The notes beneath the pieces are model-generated. The model saw only the letters and a program-made list of their open reading frames with translations. It did not search any database and had not been told where the DNA came from. Shown here piece by piece: positions 50,280 through 61,920 of a stretch of DNA of 64,000 bases. The DNA is from Gavia stellata (lineage: Eukaryota; Chordata; Aves; Gaviiformes; Gaviidae). Where the stretch lies: NCBI RefSeq assembly GCF_030936135.1, contig NC_082595.1, forward strand, positions 76,790,135 to 76,854,134. Reading direction: 5' to 3'. The position numbers and the translations under genes were made by a program. The stretch's first letter is position 1. Each line of letters starts with the position of its first letter.

Positions 50280-50808
50280 GAAAAATGGATGAACAAGGAC
50301 CTCCGGACAAAAATAAAAAGGAAGCATACAACAGGGTCAGATTAATTGGGAGGAATACAAAGACACTGTCTGAGTGTAGAGGGGGATGGTTAGGAAAGCC
50401 ATAGTCCATCTCAAGTTGAATCGGGCAAGGAAGGTGAAGTGCATCAAGAAATATTTCTACAGGTACATCAGCAGCAAAATGAAGACGAGGAAAAAAGCGA
50501 CAAGGAAACTGGTGACAAAGGACACAGCGCTCTCTTTGGCTTGATCTTTACTGGTAAAACCAGCTTTGAGGAATCCCACATCCCTGAGACCAGTGGGAAG
50601 GCTGGAGCAAGGAACACTTACACGTAGTGGAGAAGAATCAGGTTAGGGAACAATTAAAGAAACTGGACATACAGAAGTCCATGGAACCTGGCAGCGTGCA
50701 CCTGTGATTGTTGAGGGAGCTGGTCAATGTCACAGCAGGGCCACTCAATTATCTTTGGACAGTCATGGCAATCAGGGGAGGCTCCTGAGGACTGGAAGAA
50801 AACAAATG
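50280..50808 (+). mobile_element. Old CR1 LINE, 5' portion (host of a nested insertion)
   Basis: Decayed plus-strand CR1 ORF2, middle region. 'tggatgaacaaggacctc' (W-x-N-K-x-L) opens it. 'ttctacaggtacatcagcagc' (F-Y-R-Y-I-S-S) and later 'gaggactggaagaaaacaaat' (E-D-W-K-K-T-N) follow, with several frameshifts. It ends at the target site AAATG (50804-50808), where a younger CR1 interrupts it. The other half resumes at 52140. Confidence 0.88.
50804..50808. repeat. Target-site duplication AAATG, left
   Basis: Repeated at 52135-52139. Removing 50809-52139 restores an uninterrupted old-CR1 reading frame across the site. Confidence 0.8.
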
Positions 50809-52134
50809 CCGGGGAAGATTATGGAGAGGTTCATCTTGAGGTCACTCACGGGGCACAGGGTTGCAGGACAACCAAGGGATCAGGCCCAGCCAGCACGGGT
50901 TCATGAAAGGCAGGTCCTGCTTGACCAACCTGATCTCCTTCTATGACCAGGTGACCCGCCTAGGGGATGAGGGAAAGGCTGTCGACGTTGTCTACCCGGA
51001 CTTTAGCAAAGCCTTCGACACTGTCTCCCACAGTATTCTCCTGGAGAAGCTGGCGACTCGTGGGTCAGACAGGTGCCCTCTTTGCTGGGTAAAAAACTGG
51101 CTGGACGGCCGAGCCCAGAGAGTCGTGTTGAATGGAGTGAAATCCAGTTGGCAGCCGGTCACAAGCGGAGTCCCCCAGGGCTCAGTTTTGGGACCAGTCT
51201 TGTCTAGTATCTTTATCAATGATCTGGTTGAGGGGATTGAGTGCAACCTCAACAAGTTTGCAGACGACACCAATTTGGGAGGGAGTGTTGATCTGCTGGA
51301 GGGTCGGAAGGCTCTGCAGAGGGATCTGGACAGGCTGGATCGATGGGCCCAGGCCAATTGGATGAGGTTCAACAAGGCCAAGTGCCGGGTCCTGCACTTG
51401 GGTCACAACAACCCCATGCAATGCTACAGGCTTGGGGACGAGTGGCTGGAAAGCTGCCCCGCAGAAAAGGACCTGGGGGTGTTGGTTGACAGCCGGCTGA
51501 AGATGAGCCAGCAGTGTGCCCAGGTGGCCAAGAAGGCCAACGGCATCCTGGCCTGTATCAGAAATGGTGTGGCCAGCAGGAGTAGGGAGGTGATCGTGCC
51601 CCTGTACTCGGCACTGGTGAGGCCGCACCTCAAATACTGTGTTCAGTTTTGGGCCCCTCACTGCAAGAAGGACATTGAGGTGCTGGAACGTGTCCAGAGA
51701 AGGGCGACGAAGCTGGTGAGGGGTCTGGAGCACAAGTCTTATGAGGAGCGACTGAGGGAACTGGGGTTGTTTAGCCTGGAGAAGAGGAGGCTGAGGGGAG
51801 ACCTCATCGCTCTCTACAATTACCTGAAAGGAGGTTGCAGAGAGGTGGGTGCTGCTCTCTTCTCCCAAGTGACTAGCAACAGGGCAAGAGGAAATGGCCT
51901 CAAGTTGCACCAGGGGAGGTTCAGGCTGGATATTAGGAAAAAATTCTTTACTGAGAGAGTGGTGAAGCAGTGGAACAGGCTGCCCAGGGAGGTGGTGGAG
52001 TCACCCTCCCTGGAGGTGTTCAAGGAACGTGTGGACGTGGCATTGTGGGACATGGTTTAATGGGCATGGTGGTGTTGGGTTGATGGTTGGACTTGATGAT
52101 CTTACAGTTCTTTTCCAACCTTAATGATTCTGTG
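50809..52134 (+). mobile_element. Young CR1 LINE nested inside an old CR1
   Basis: A 1,326-bp 5'-truncated CR1 beginning 'ccggggaagattatggagag' (G-K-I-M-E-R) and ending with the standard tail 'ttggacttgatgatcttac...ccaaccttaatgattctgtg'. It is close in sequence to the 5.9- and 41-kb copies. A few extra bases near 50,856 shift the frame between the first 16 codons and the main ORF. The AAATG duplications on each side mark a clean insertion. Confidence 0.95.
50861..52060 (+). pseudogene. CR1 ORF2 fragment: reverse transcriptase, 399 codons open
   Basis: An open frame from [14 protein letters not shown] to ALWDMV. It retains both catalytic reverse-transcriptase blocks: DFSKAFD (about residues 47-53, here after Y-P instead of the Y-L in the 41-kb copy) and FADD (about 133-136, followed by T-N-L-G rather than T-K-L-G). 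The C-terminal segment is complete. The endonuclease and N-terminal half are missing through 5' truncation, so it cannot act alone. The Met is internal to the family protein. The antisense 242-codon frame is a shadow. Confidence 0.92.
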
Positions 52135-52139
52135 AAATG
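52135..52139. repeat. Target-site duplication AAATG, right
   Basis: Matches 50804-50808. It directly follows the CR1 terminal 'gattctgtg'. Confidence 0.8.
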
Positions 52140-53005
52140 TCTTCAAGAAAGAGCATACAGGGAAATACAGGCCAGTCAGCCTCACCTTGATTCCTGTGCA
52201 AGTGATGGAGCAAATCTTTGAAACCATTTCCAGGCATATGATGGACAAAAATGGTGACTGAGAGTAGTCAGCATAGATTTACAGGCTTGGTAAGTGGACA
52301 GTGAGGTGAACTGAAATCTGCCTGAACTGTCATTCTCAGAGGATTGTGATCAGAGGCATAAAGTCCAGCTGGAGGCCACTTACTAGTGGTGCACCTCAGG
52401 GGGTTGACACTGGCACCAGTAGTGTTAAACATCTTCATGAACGACCTGGACAATGGGACTTTTGTATCATCTCCAAACTCGGCAAGTTTGGAGATGATAC
52501 AAAGCAGGAGGAGTGATGGACACACCACAGGGTTGTGCTACCATTCAGAGGGACCTCGACAGGCTGGAGAAACTGGCCAAGAGGAATCTTGAGTTGCCAC
52601 GAAGGGAAGAGCAAAATCTTATCCCTGGGGAGGAATAACCCCATGCACAGTACAGTGCTGGTGGTTGACAGCTGCAAAGCAGCTTGGCAGAGAAGAATCT
52701 GGGGGCCCTTGCAGACAACAAGTTGAACATGAGGCAACACTGAGTCCTTGTGGCAAAGGCGGCCAACTGTGTCCTGGGCTGCATGAAGGCAAGCGTTGCC
52801 AGCAAGCTGAAGGAAGTGATCCCTCCCATCTGCTCAGCACTGATGAGACACACCTGGAGTGCTGGGTCCAGTTCTGGGCTCCTCAGCACAACAGAGACTT
52901 GGATATACTGGAATGGGACCAGTGAAGAGTCACAAAAATGATGAAGGGACAAGAGCATACAAGGAGAGGCTGAAAGAGCTGGAACTGCTCAGCCTCAAAC
53001 GTATT
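52140..53005 (+). mobile_element. Old CR1 LINE, 3' portion
   Basis: Resumes the old CR1 exactly where 50808 left it: K-K-T-N | V-F-K-K-E, then 'gggaaatacaggccagtcagc' (G-K-Y-R-P-V-S). It passes through the reverse-transcriptase region and the C-terminal block ('gagcgg'-like 'gagaggctgaaagagctgga...cagcctc') and is lost near 53,000, without the 3' UTR. Multiple stops and frameshifts are present. It contains a perfect inverted repeat at 52461-52503, listed separately. Confidence 0.9.
52461..52503. other. Perfect 19-bp hairpin created within the old CR1
   Basis: Left arm TTTGTATCATCTCCAAACT (52461-52479), loop CGGCA (52480-52484), right arm AGTTTGGAGATGATACAAA (52485-52503). The right arm is the expected reverse-transcriptase sequence (K-F-x-D-D-T-K). 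The left arm replaces the normal preceding sequence with its inverted copy. Confidence 0.92.
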
Positions 53006-56000
53006 TTTAGCAAAAAACCCCAAACCAATACATGGGGTCCCAATGGCACAAGCTGATGTTCTAAGTCATTATGTACAGGACTGTCCCACATGATTAGAGA
53101 GAGGCAAGTGTGTGTGAAGCTAAGAAATCCGGAGATATTATGTGCTCTGTAAAATTAAAAGAATATTTTGAAAGAAAGATGAAGTGATGATTTCACTAGT
53201 ATCCACTATCATTCCATAGTTTTCATTTACATTTTACTATATTTAACTAGGGTCTTATTTAAAGACAGTTTTAATTATCAACTGTAATTACTCTTCCAAA
53301 CAAAAATCCATTATATCAGTAATTTATGGTTAGATATTCTAGGGCTACAACTCTTTCCTTTTCCATTTTATGAAGATATGAAATAGTAAAGCAGCAAATA
53401 AACTGCAAAGCCATTGACAGAGGAACTGTGCATTTATACTGTATCCTGAAAAGCATTTAGTGAAGCTGCATTAAAAGCACATTGTAATGAAGACTTTAAG
53501 CAATTCTCCAAAAGAAAAATCAGAAGTAAATCTGTAACAAAATGTTACCTTGCCTGTAAATTGAACTTTTAAGAACACATATGGTATATATTCTAATTCT
53601 CATAGACAACTTCAATATCTAAAAGCATTAAGGAAGTGGTGCTTAATTTGCTGTAACATCATTCCGTTTTGCAAATCACTGTCAGTAAGCAAGAATTCTG
53701 CATGAAGAATGGAGGTTAACAGGAGCATTAAAGCTACCTATTTGGAGACACAGATTAAGTAATAATCAAATGGTCTTCCAGACAAGTAGGTATGCCACAT
53801 ATGCCACAAAAATCACATTCTGCTTTCAAGTATGCAAAAGGATTAACTGAGCTGTAAAGAAAGCAATAGGAAAAGGACAGAATTAACACTGAGAATAAGG
53901 AAGTAAAAGCAGCATCAACCCAGATAAGCTGTCATTGCACTTCCTTTTTTTTTTACTGTATCAAGAATTCAAACAGGTCATTTTAATTTATAATCATGTT
54001 ATTTTTGGGTTTTTTAAAGCCTGGATTTTGTGCACGATTTGAAACAAGAAGATTTCCAGGAATATTACTTATTTACTTGTTGAGGTACGATATATTCTGA
54101 TTTCTGCAATTAAGCATTTTTCCTTTTCCAGTATTATGTTTCCAGGAATGAGATAATTCACCAATATTAAGAGTAATAATTCTCTAGTTGACAGTAATAC
54201 AGAGTTCTCCTCATGCAGTTGATATTTGCTGCTTCTGTTCCCAAACACACCTGAGGTTTTCTGATTATATGTCATCCTCAATTTTGCCAACCACTTAAGC
54301 GCAGTCAACGCCCTGCTACCTTTTAGCTCTGTAAGAATACTCCTAAACTCCTTTCTCCTTAGCGCTATCATTCTATGATAGTATGAGAGGGAAGAGAGAA
54401 ACTGCATGAACCATTTGTCATTTTCCAGTTCTGTCTGACACATATGCATCTTAAAATCTAATCTGTAATAGGGGATGACATATGCAGCAAAAGCAGGTAT
54501 ACACTTCAAAGCTGTATGGCACTCTTCCGACATATACTGCATCTCGACTGATTCTTTCGCTCCTGTCTTTCAGGGGAGAGATTTATGTTTTCACAAGTCC
54601 ACATCTCCAAACTAGGTATGTACATATCTAGGAGACAAAAATGCAGATCCACTGATTATTCTATCCAGCCGTTATTTCCTTTGTTACCAGCAGCACCAGC
54701 TGTCACATGGAATAAAAAATAATCCTCTATTTACCCAAAGCACTGTTTTGCAGCATGTTTAACCATTCACAATTTGAAATACGTTACAATCTGTGCTTAC
54801 CAGCATAACAAGGAAAGAAATGACATCTTAAAAAGGATGAACAGATGTCGAGATGCAAGTTTAATTATTTTCATGAGTTCTACATGGCATCAACCTCTTT
54901 TCTTTTACCTGGGTGAAGTATTAGTAATCTGATGCGTTAGTGAAAGTCAACAGTACATTACAAAAAGCCAAATACGCTGGATAGCCATTTTAGTACCTTG
55001 AACAACAGTGGACTGCAAAATGCATTTAGCTTTTCTAGTTGCACAATATTCTCAGCTATTTTTTTCTATTTAATGATATTAGCCATTTTCTACCATATTT
55101 GGGAAAAATAGTACAGCTTTTTTTTTTAACCCATATAAAAGCTCTATTACAACATATATAAACGTATGGCTGAAGAGATCAGACATACTGCATAAACAAA
55201 GTAGACTTCTTGGAAAGAGGAGCTTATCTGAAGAATTCTCTGTGTCACATCAGACACACTCGCGTTTGGAATAAAGTATATGTTGGGTACCATACCTGCC
55301 CAGAGCATCCACTGGATACAGAATGGCTGCATGGAGGAAGGCTTATGAAGACAAGCCTTGACATTAATAAGCTCAGTTCTTAGCACTTTAAACCTTCCTG
55401 TTATCTAGCTGAACACAGCTCCAGGCAAACTCCATTTTCCCCTATAGATTGATTACCAACTGAGCTAGTCCATCTTGACATTTGCAATGTCTCTAATTTG
55501 CAGGCCTGCTAGAAAAAAAACAGCTCTCCAGCCACAGGAATGTTTCAGCCCTTCATTTGCTTCCACACAGAGCTGTTGCCATGTAGTTTGACATTTCAGT
55601 GACACAACTGTTTGCTATGCAGTGCTGAATGGCAACAAGAGTCTCGGAAAATGCTCAAAATCATACTGCATCCGTGCTCTTCCTTGTTCTCCTTCTTCCT
55701 AAATACATTGCCTGCATAGACTGTTAGTCTAAAAGAGCTTCCTATTTAGAGGCATATGCATCAGACACACCACAGCTGAATGCATGTTACAAGAAGCTCC
55801 AACACATGTACTTTGCACCCTAGTTCATCATCAGTCTCTTCCAATGGTGTGTACACTTAAAGAATCTGAATACCTGAAAACTAGGTTAACTTATTAATTA
55901 CCCTAACTGAAATACAACTTGTTACAAACTTCTAATAAGGTTACTTATGTAAGTCTGTCAGTGTTCAGACAGAAGAACGCTTTGCATAACTATGTTACGA

Positions 56001-59000
56001 CTGTTCTGTAGGATCAGGCCTTTCCTGGCATAACAGCTCTGGCCCAGACCATCCAAAAGAGATCTTCAGAGAGATATGATGGGATTTTCCTCCCTTAACT
56101 TTAGATGTCTACAACATAGATATCTACATTTCAGCTGATCAACTTAAGTTTCCTTCCTCATAGCCAGAAGAGAGAAGCAGACAACTCTAGGGCCAATGAT
56201 AATTATGTACATCCAAAATAGATTGAACAAGAAACGCCTCTTTCCCACCCTTGGCGATAAAGGAAAACTAAAGCAAGCAAATCAGATGGAAACATCATAG
56301 AAAACTGAAGTTAAGTGAGACAAATCCCACCACATGTCTAACTCCTTTGGCTCATTTGAGTCAAAGCTATTATGTCATAATGAGCCCGATTTTCAAGAAT
56401 TTATGTAACATTCAACACAGCCTTGCACAACTATCTATCTTCAAGTTGGCAAATTTTTTAGTTAACCTTAGCTGCTTGGTTGATTTCTATAAGAAGTAGA
56501 CAGCAGTGTCTACCAAATACTTCTAAACTAAATAGGATGAAACCCACCCTGTATCCTGTGTCAAAGTCTGACTGCACCATTCACTTCAGGAGAAAAGTTA
56601 GCACTCACATTTGGATTTGGACTTAATGCTTACATACAACATTAAGAATTACATATAACTTGGTGTTTTGATTTTAAAAAACACAACACTATTCAGTGTA
56701 CTGTTATTGTGACAGAAATATTTTAAAGTTTTAAAAATGGAAAAATGGTGTACAGAAAGTAATGTGATATAAAAATGTAATGCTATACAAGCTATGTATC
56801 AGCAATTACTGAATAGCAGGGCTTTCCAAAACCTCACAGTATCTCTTTCTTTTTCTGTTTTCAAATCTATTTTCTGGTTTTTAATTTTCTTTTTCAGAGT
56901 TCTTGTAATTAACACCTGGGGGGTTAGCAATGGGCACTGAACCAATATGTGCTTTCCATTTCTGATCCTCTGTCTTTGAAACAGTTATCATAAAGGAAGA
57001 TCTGCTCTCATGGTGAGGAGCTCAACATTTGAAAATAATCCATCTTCCACAATATCATTCTGAAATCTTAGTATCTTAAAATTGTATCTGCTCTGCAGCA
57101 GGAATCCAATTGGCGATCAGAAGATTTCTATTCCATAGGAAGATAAGGTTCAGTTACTGTATTCTTATAAATCATATTTATGAAGCATGAAAGGTTCCTA
57201 TTACAGATAAAAAATGAAAAGAACATATTCAACATCAGTAAAAATTAAGGGACCCAATAGAATTTATATTAATACACTTTTGCCTAGAAGTCAGCGTCCT
57301 GGTGTCAGTGAAGCACTGAAGTATGACCTTCACTTTAAGCACATGATGAAGTACTTAAATGAATTAAAGCAAACTACTAACGTGCTTGAGAGTTCACAAC
57401 CATAAAATTCATCTTAACTGGGTGAAAAATCAGGATAACTATACTGTTTTATATGCTCCTTAGTTACTTTTATTTTCTATATTAACATGTAGGAATATTG
57501 GTCCAAAATATTAAAAAACATTCTATTTTCATATATTTCACATTAATTTGTCATATTCTAAGATCAATGGATTTAGCCAATTAGGGAACAATATAAAAAT
57601 ATGCAGAGTAGTCTCTGTACTTTTCTGGTGTAGTTCATTAGATACACTCTCCTACAGTCAACCTATTTTTATCAATTTGTAAAGCCAGGGGTATAGATAG
57701 CTCTTTAAAACTGTGGGTCATAGACAGATAAGCTTGTTCCAAGAGAACACACAAACTCACTAAAATCAGTCAGAATTTTAAAGTAAAAATTTTTCAATAT
57801 TTATCAAAGGACATACCCACAAACCTACATAACCTGAGCTGAGCACACTTCCTATTGAAGAAATCATTGAATATAAAGTTGCATATTCTGGAATGCAAAC
57901 ATTTTACAAACTATTTGTAGCTTAGCTCAAGTCTTAACGACGAAGTTAAAAATGTTGAGATATCTAGATGATTCATTTAGAAAAATTAAAAGGAATTTTG
58001 TTTTCAGTCCAAGTCAGTGTTGGAAAACTTCTTCAACTTTTTAAAAAAATTATAATTATACAAAAATAAAAGAAAAAATTTGCTTGGATGAATAAGCTAT
58101 TTTTTCAATTTCTGTTTTTCACCAAATGCTTATAAGTTAATTTCAAGTTAATGTGAATACATGCCTCAGATAATTTCTTTATTTCTCCTATCTGCCCACA
58201 ACAACAGCAAAAAAGAAACAAAACAACAAAACAAAATGAAAACGGGTATTTGCACACCTCTAATCATAAATAAAATTCAGAGTCCCTAATTTGATTGTCT
58301 TAAGTGGAAGACATGAAACACCTTTGCAATAAGCAGCAGTTTTGCTTAAGTAACAAAATAGGATTAGGATACTTGTCAGCTAATGAAGTTTAAGTATAAA
58401 AAGTATTAGCCTTCTGCAAATTCTAATTTAAATATTTCTAAAGAATTTTTTTTAAATTTGATCTATTTCATTTGATATATTTCAAACTGATATCATATTG
58501 TTAATTTTGATTATAAAACAAGAAAAAAAAAATCCTTTTTAGAATCATGCCTACCAAAAGTAATGCTACACAAAGTCAGAAACATTCAGAAGCAGGTCTG
58601 TAAATCAGGCTGCCAGAAATACTAGAGTTTAGTGTCCTATTGTGATAAGTAGAAGGGTTTTTGTTAAGTAGTATTTCCAGAAAGAATTATCACATACTGA
58701 GCGTTATACGTTCATTTGTAAATGAACACAATACATCAATTTGGACTAAATTCAGGAATGCATAAACTTTAAAAACATTGACTTCATAGCAAGCTAAGCA
58801 AACCAGAACTTCAGTTACTTTCCCTACATGAACTTCAGCTTTTCAAAATCTTACAGTCCTACAAAGTGTCAGCTACAGATAGATGCACAGCTCCTGTGGC
58901 TTCAAATTCAGCTGCCTTGAACCTTTTGCTATTCCTAGAAAAAGTCCAACACCGCACTAGGGGGTGAACATTTCAAGACTACATTGTCATTGTAAAATTA

Positions 59001-61788
59001 GTCATTGGAGTCTCTATCTAAGTGCCTGAAACTCCCTTATTCTTCAGATGGTCGCTTAAATGCAAAGTGTTTTAAAAGGACTCAAAAGAAAGCCCCATAA
59101 GCTTTGCCAGTCCACAGTTTGTGGTTGGTTGATCAAGACGCATTAATCTTCCACGAAGCACTTATAATGCTGGATGAGGAAAATAGAAATAAACAGTTTA
59201 CTGTATCAGTTAAAAAAAAAAAAAAAGAAAAGAAAAAAGAGGGTCTACCACATTTCAGTAACAGAAGGCAGACTGACAACTTAGTGGGAGGAAGCAGAAG
59301 CAGAGCAGGAAACTCTCCTTAGGTAAACTATCTAAATTCTTGAATATCCAAGAATTAGATTATTTTTCTGGGTGAACAGAAAGAGCTGTTTAAAAAAAAA
59401 AGGGTGAAAGGGAATCTTAAGTGTTTTGTCAGAAAAATCTTTCTATGTTTCCAGTTGCACAATAATAAACATACATTTCCTCACTTGTAAAGGTGGGAGG
59501 CATTTCAAGTCTCTTGGTAGTAGAAAGTCTGAAAATCGGCATTGTAGACTGATAATGGCTAAGATTTGCAGCAAGCACAAATGCAAGCTAATTAAAATGA
59601 GACAGATGAAGGACTGCAGGTAGCAAAGACTTAACCTGAAAAAGGATTTGGTCCTGAAGCTGAAGACATCAAATGCATTTTACTGTCCCAAATTTCAGCC
59701 CACATATACTAAGTATGAAGAAACAGAATAAATTTACAAGATCAAAAACATCTTCAGTTTTTCTTTTCAATAAAGAAGTACAAGTCTCTGTCCCCCTGGA
59801 AATTGTCTCCCACTCCACAGGCACCTTCCCTTCAGTGCTCGATACAACTTTCTTCAGTTGCTCCAGAAAGCACAATTGAAGGTTTCCATTTCTTGACAGG
59901 GCGCGGGGGAGGGGAGGGAATCAAGATGACTGATAGCTTTCCCAGAGGTAAAAAAAAAGGAAAACTGCTCTACACATCAACTAGGGGTATCAAGCCACCC
60001 TAATGAGACTGGCATTTAAGCAATTTATTATCCCAGCTGTGGTATAAGAATTGTTCAGGGATTAAATTACCAAGTTCTCTATATTTATATATGAATCAAA
60101 TCTTCTACTATCTTCCCGTAAATATACAAATTTCATGGCCAGTAATAAAATAATTTGCCATTAGAAAAATGAAAATCACTTGTGTAGTTAAAGAGAATCT
60201 TTTATGGTTAAAATCACAGGATACTAATTTACTTCCATTTTCTCAACAGCAAGTTACACGGTTTTGTAATCTTTCTTATTATGATCTTAAAACCGAATAT
60301 ATGATTCTTTCCAACATAAAGCAAAGCCAAAGAGGAGTCGAACTTCTTTTACAAATTCTTAGAAATAAATTTTATGTACCAAATATGAAAGCAATGCTTA
60401 AAATAATTACAGTATGGCAAGGTTAAGTAGTACCGTAGTAACTAACTCAAAGTGCAATGCTCAATGTAAGCTTTTCATCAGTGTGGAGCACTGGAGAGTT
60501 CTGTGTTGCTACTGGCTAAAACTCTGCTGAAAGGAGGGATGATTAATTCTGTTAAACAGGTGAGATTTAATAATGTTAAAAATGAGCATCTTGTTTACAT
60601 TTAAAAAACAGAACTTTTTTTAATTACACACTTCCCTATACTTACATTTCTTTAAAGTTTGTTTGCTTTTGGCTGCCATCAATAACTCTGGTATGCTACT
60701 AGTGACTTAAAATAAGACACAGCTCATTGTCTAATTCTTTCAAAACTGGCCTTTCTGAAGCCTTTTCAGAATATAATTCAAACATATTATAAATTTGGGT
60801 TGGAAATTACATGTTCCCTCTTCAGCAGTCAGAACTTACTCCCATATCATATCCTAGAAAGAAAAAGAATAAAGCAAAGACTGCTTGAGCAACACTTAAA
60901 AGATTTGTTAAACTGGACCACCACTAGATATACCTATGATGAGTGTTTTCTATATATATCGATAACTTTATTTTCCACCAAATAAATGCTTTCTTTCTAT
61001 TGACCTTTCTAGGACAGTGTACAATCAAGTCATAATCCCAAGTGAGACTGAACAGTTTGCATTAAATACATACCACCACACACAAATACATGAAAAATCT
61101 ATGAAACCCCAATTTATTTCATACTTCTCTTATCCAAATGTTAAAGAAACATCCACTTACTGTCTCTCCCTCTTTTTTTTAAACTCTATAGTTTACTGGA
61201 AAAAATTTAACCTAAAAATAAATATTACCAAAAATATTATCTCCATTCTATTCTGTTCTTCATCTCCTACTCATTGCAACAAACTAAATACAGTTTTAAG
61301 TGTTGGATAACTTTTATATCATGCAAATTAATATTATAATGTGAAACACGAAATCTAATTCTGAAAGAAAATAATGCATCTTTCTTTCCAGTTTTACATC
61401 AGCTAGAGATAGACATAATTCTTTGTGGGTCCAGCTGGATACCTAAGTTTTATTGCCTGCATGACCCACAATTTACACATCGAAATAATTGTTTTAACTA
61501 ATTATTTCAAGTATTTTCCAAATTATACAGCATGATCTTAAAACCTATACAGTCTATTTATTATACAGTCTGATAATTTTACTTTTGTTCCTAAGGAAAT
61601 TTCCTTTTGCTTTAAATATCTTTTTTTTGAATCTGCCGTTAAAGTTAGGTGCTAGGATTTTCTGGGTTCTTAAACTTGCATATTCTACAGAATGATCTAT
61701 TTATTACATTTTATGAAACAAACAGATAAGACAAAACACTCCCGAATACTGCTCTTCGGCCCTTCTCCAAAAGAAAAGATGACAGTAC
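53006..61788 (-). other. MEI4 intron, 5' part: unassigned DNA
   Basis: AT-rich sequence with no supported gene. A 157-codon frame on the MEI4 strand at 54069-54542 has no recognisable motif and no good splice context that I can see. I treat it as chance. A poly(A)-like tract after an AATAAA at 59188-59226 is discussed as a finding. Confidence 0.45.
59188..59226 (+). other. AATAAA followed by a 15-base A tract
   Basis: AATAAA at 59188-59193, then 18 nt, then fifteen A (59212-59226) and an A/G-rich extension. The arrangement resembles the end of a polyadenylated cDNA insertion, but no source gene was recognised upstream. Confidence 0.35.
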
Positions 61789-61920
61789 CTGGTGAGCTTG
61801 CAACAGCTGCTCAGCAAACTGACGTACTTCTGATAGTAGAAGAGATATTAAAGAATTTCTTAGTATGTTGTTCCTTCCTAGCAAAACCAGCGTGTTTGAT
61901 ACAGCATGCAGTGTCTGAAA
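61789..61920 (-). CDS. MEI4: MEI4 penultimate coding exon
   Basis: The exon encodes 44 residues: FQTLHAVSNTLVLLG, RNNILRNS, LISLLLSEVRQF, AEQLLQAHQ. The V-S-x-x-L-V-x-L-G and L-I-S-L-L-L-S-E-V blocks match the MEI4 region just upstream of the YDV-x-x-YENI segment. It is too short to stand out as an open frame. Splice signals: a T-rich tract with TTTAG before 61920, and donor CAG|GTACTG with GT at 61788-61787. It ends on a complete codon (phase 0) and joins in phase to the exon at 21527. A second acceptor, TTTCAG, lies 6 nt inside and would drop the first two residues (F-Q). I favour the upstream acceptor because F-Q fits the family. MEI4 acts with REC114 and IHO1 in programmed meiotic break formation. 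No other vertebrate family I know fits both exons. Confidence 0.83.
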
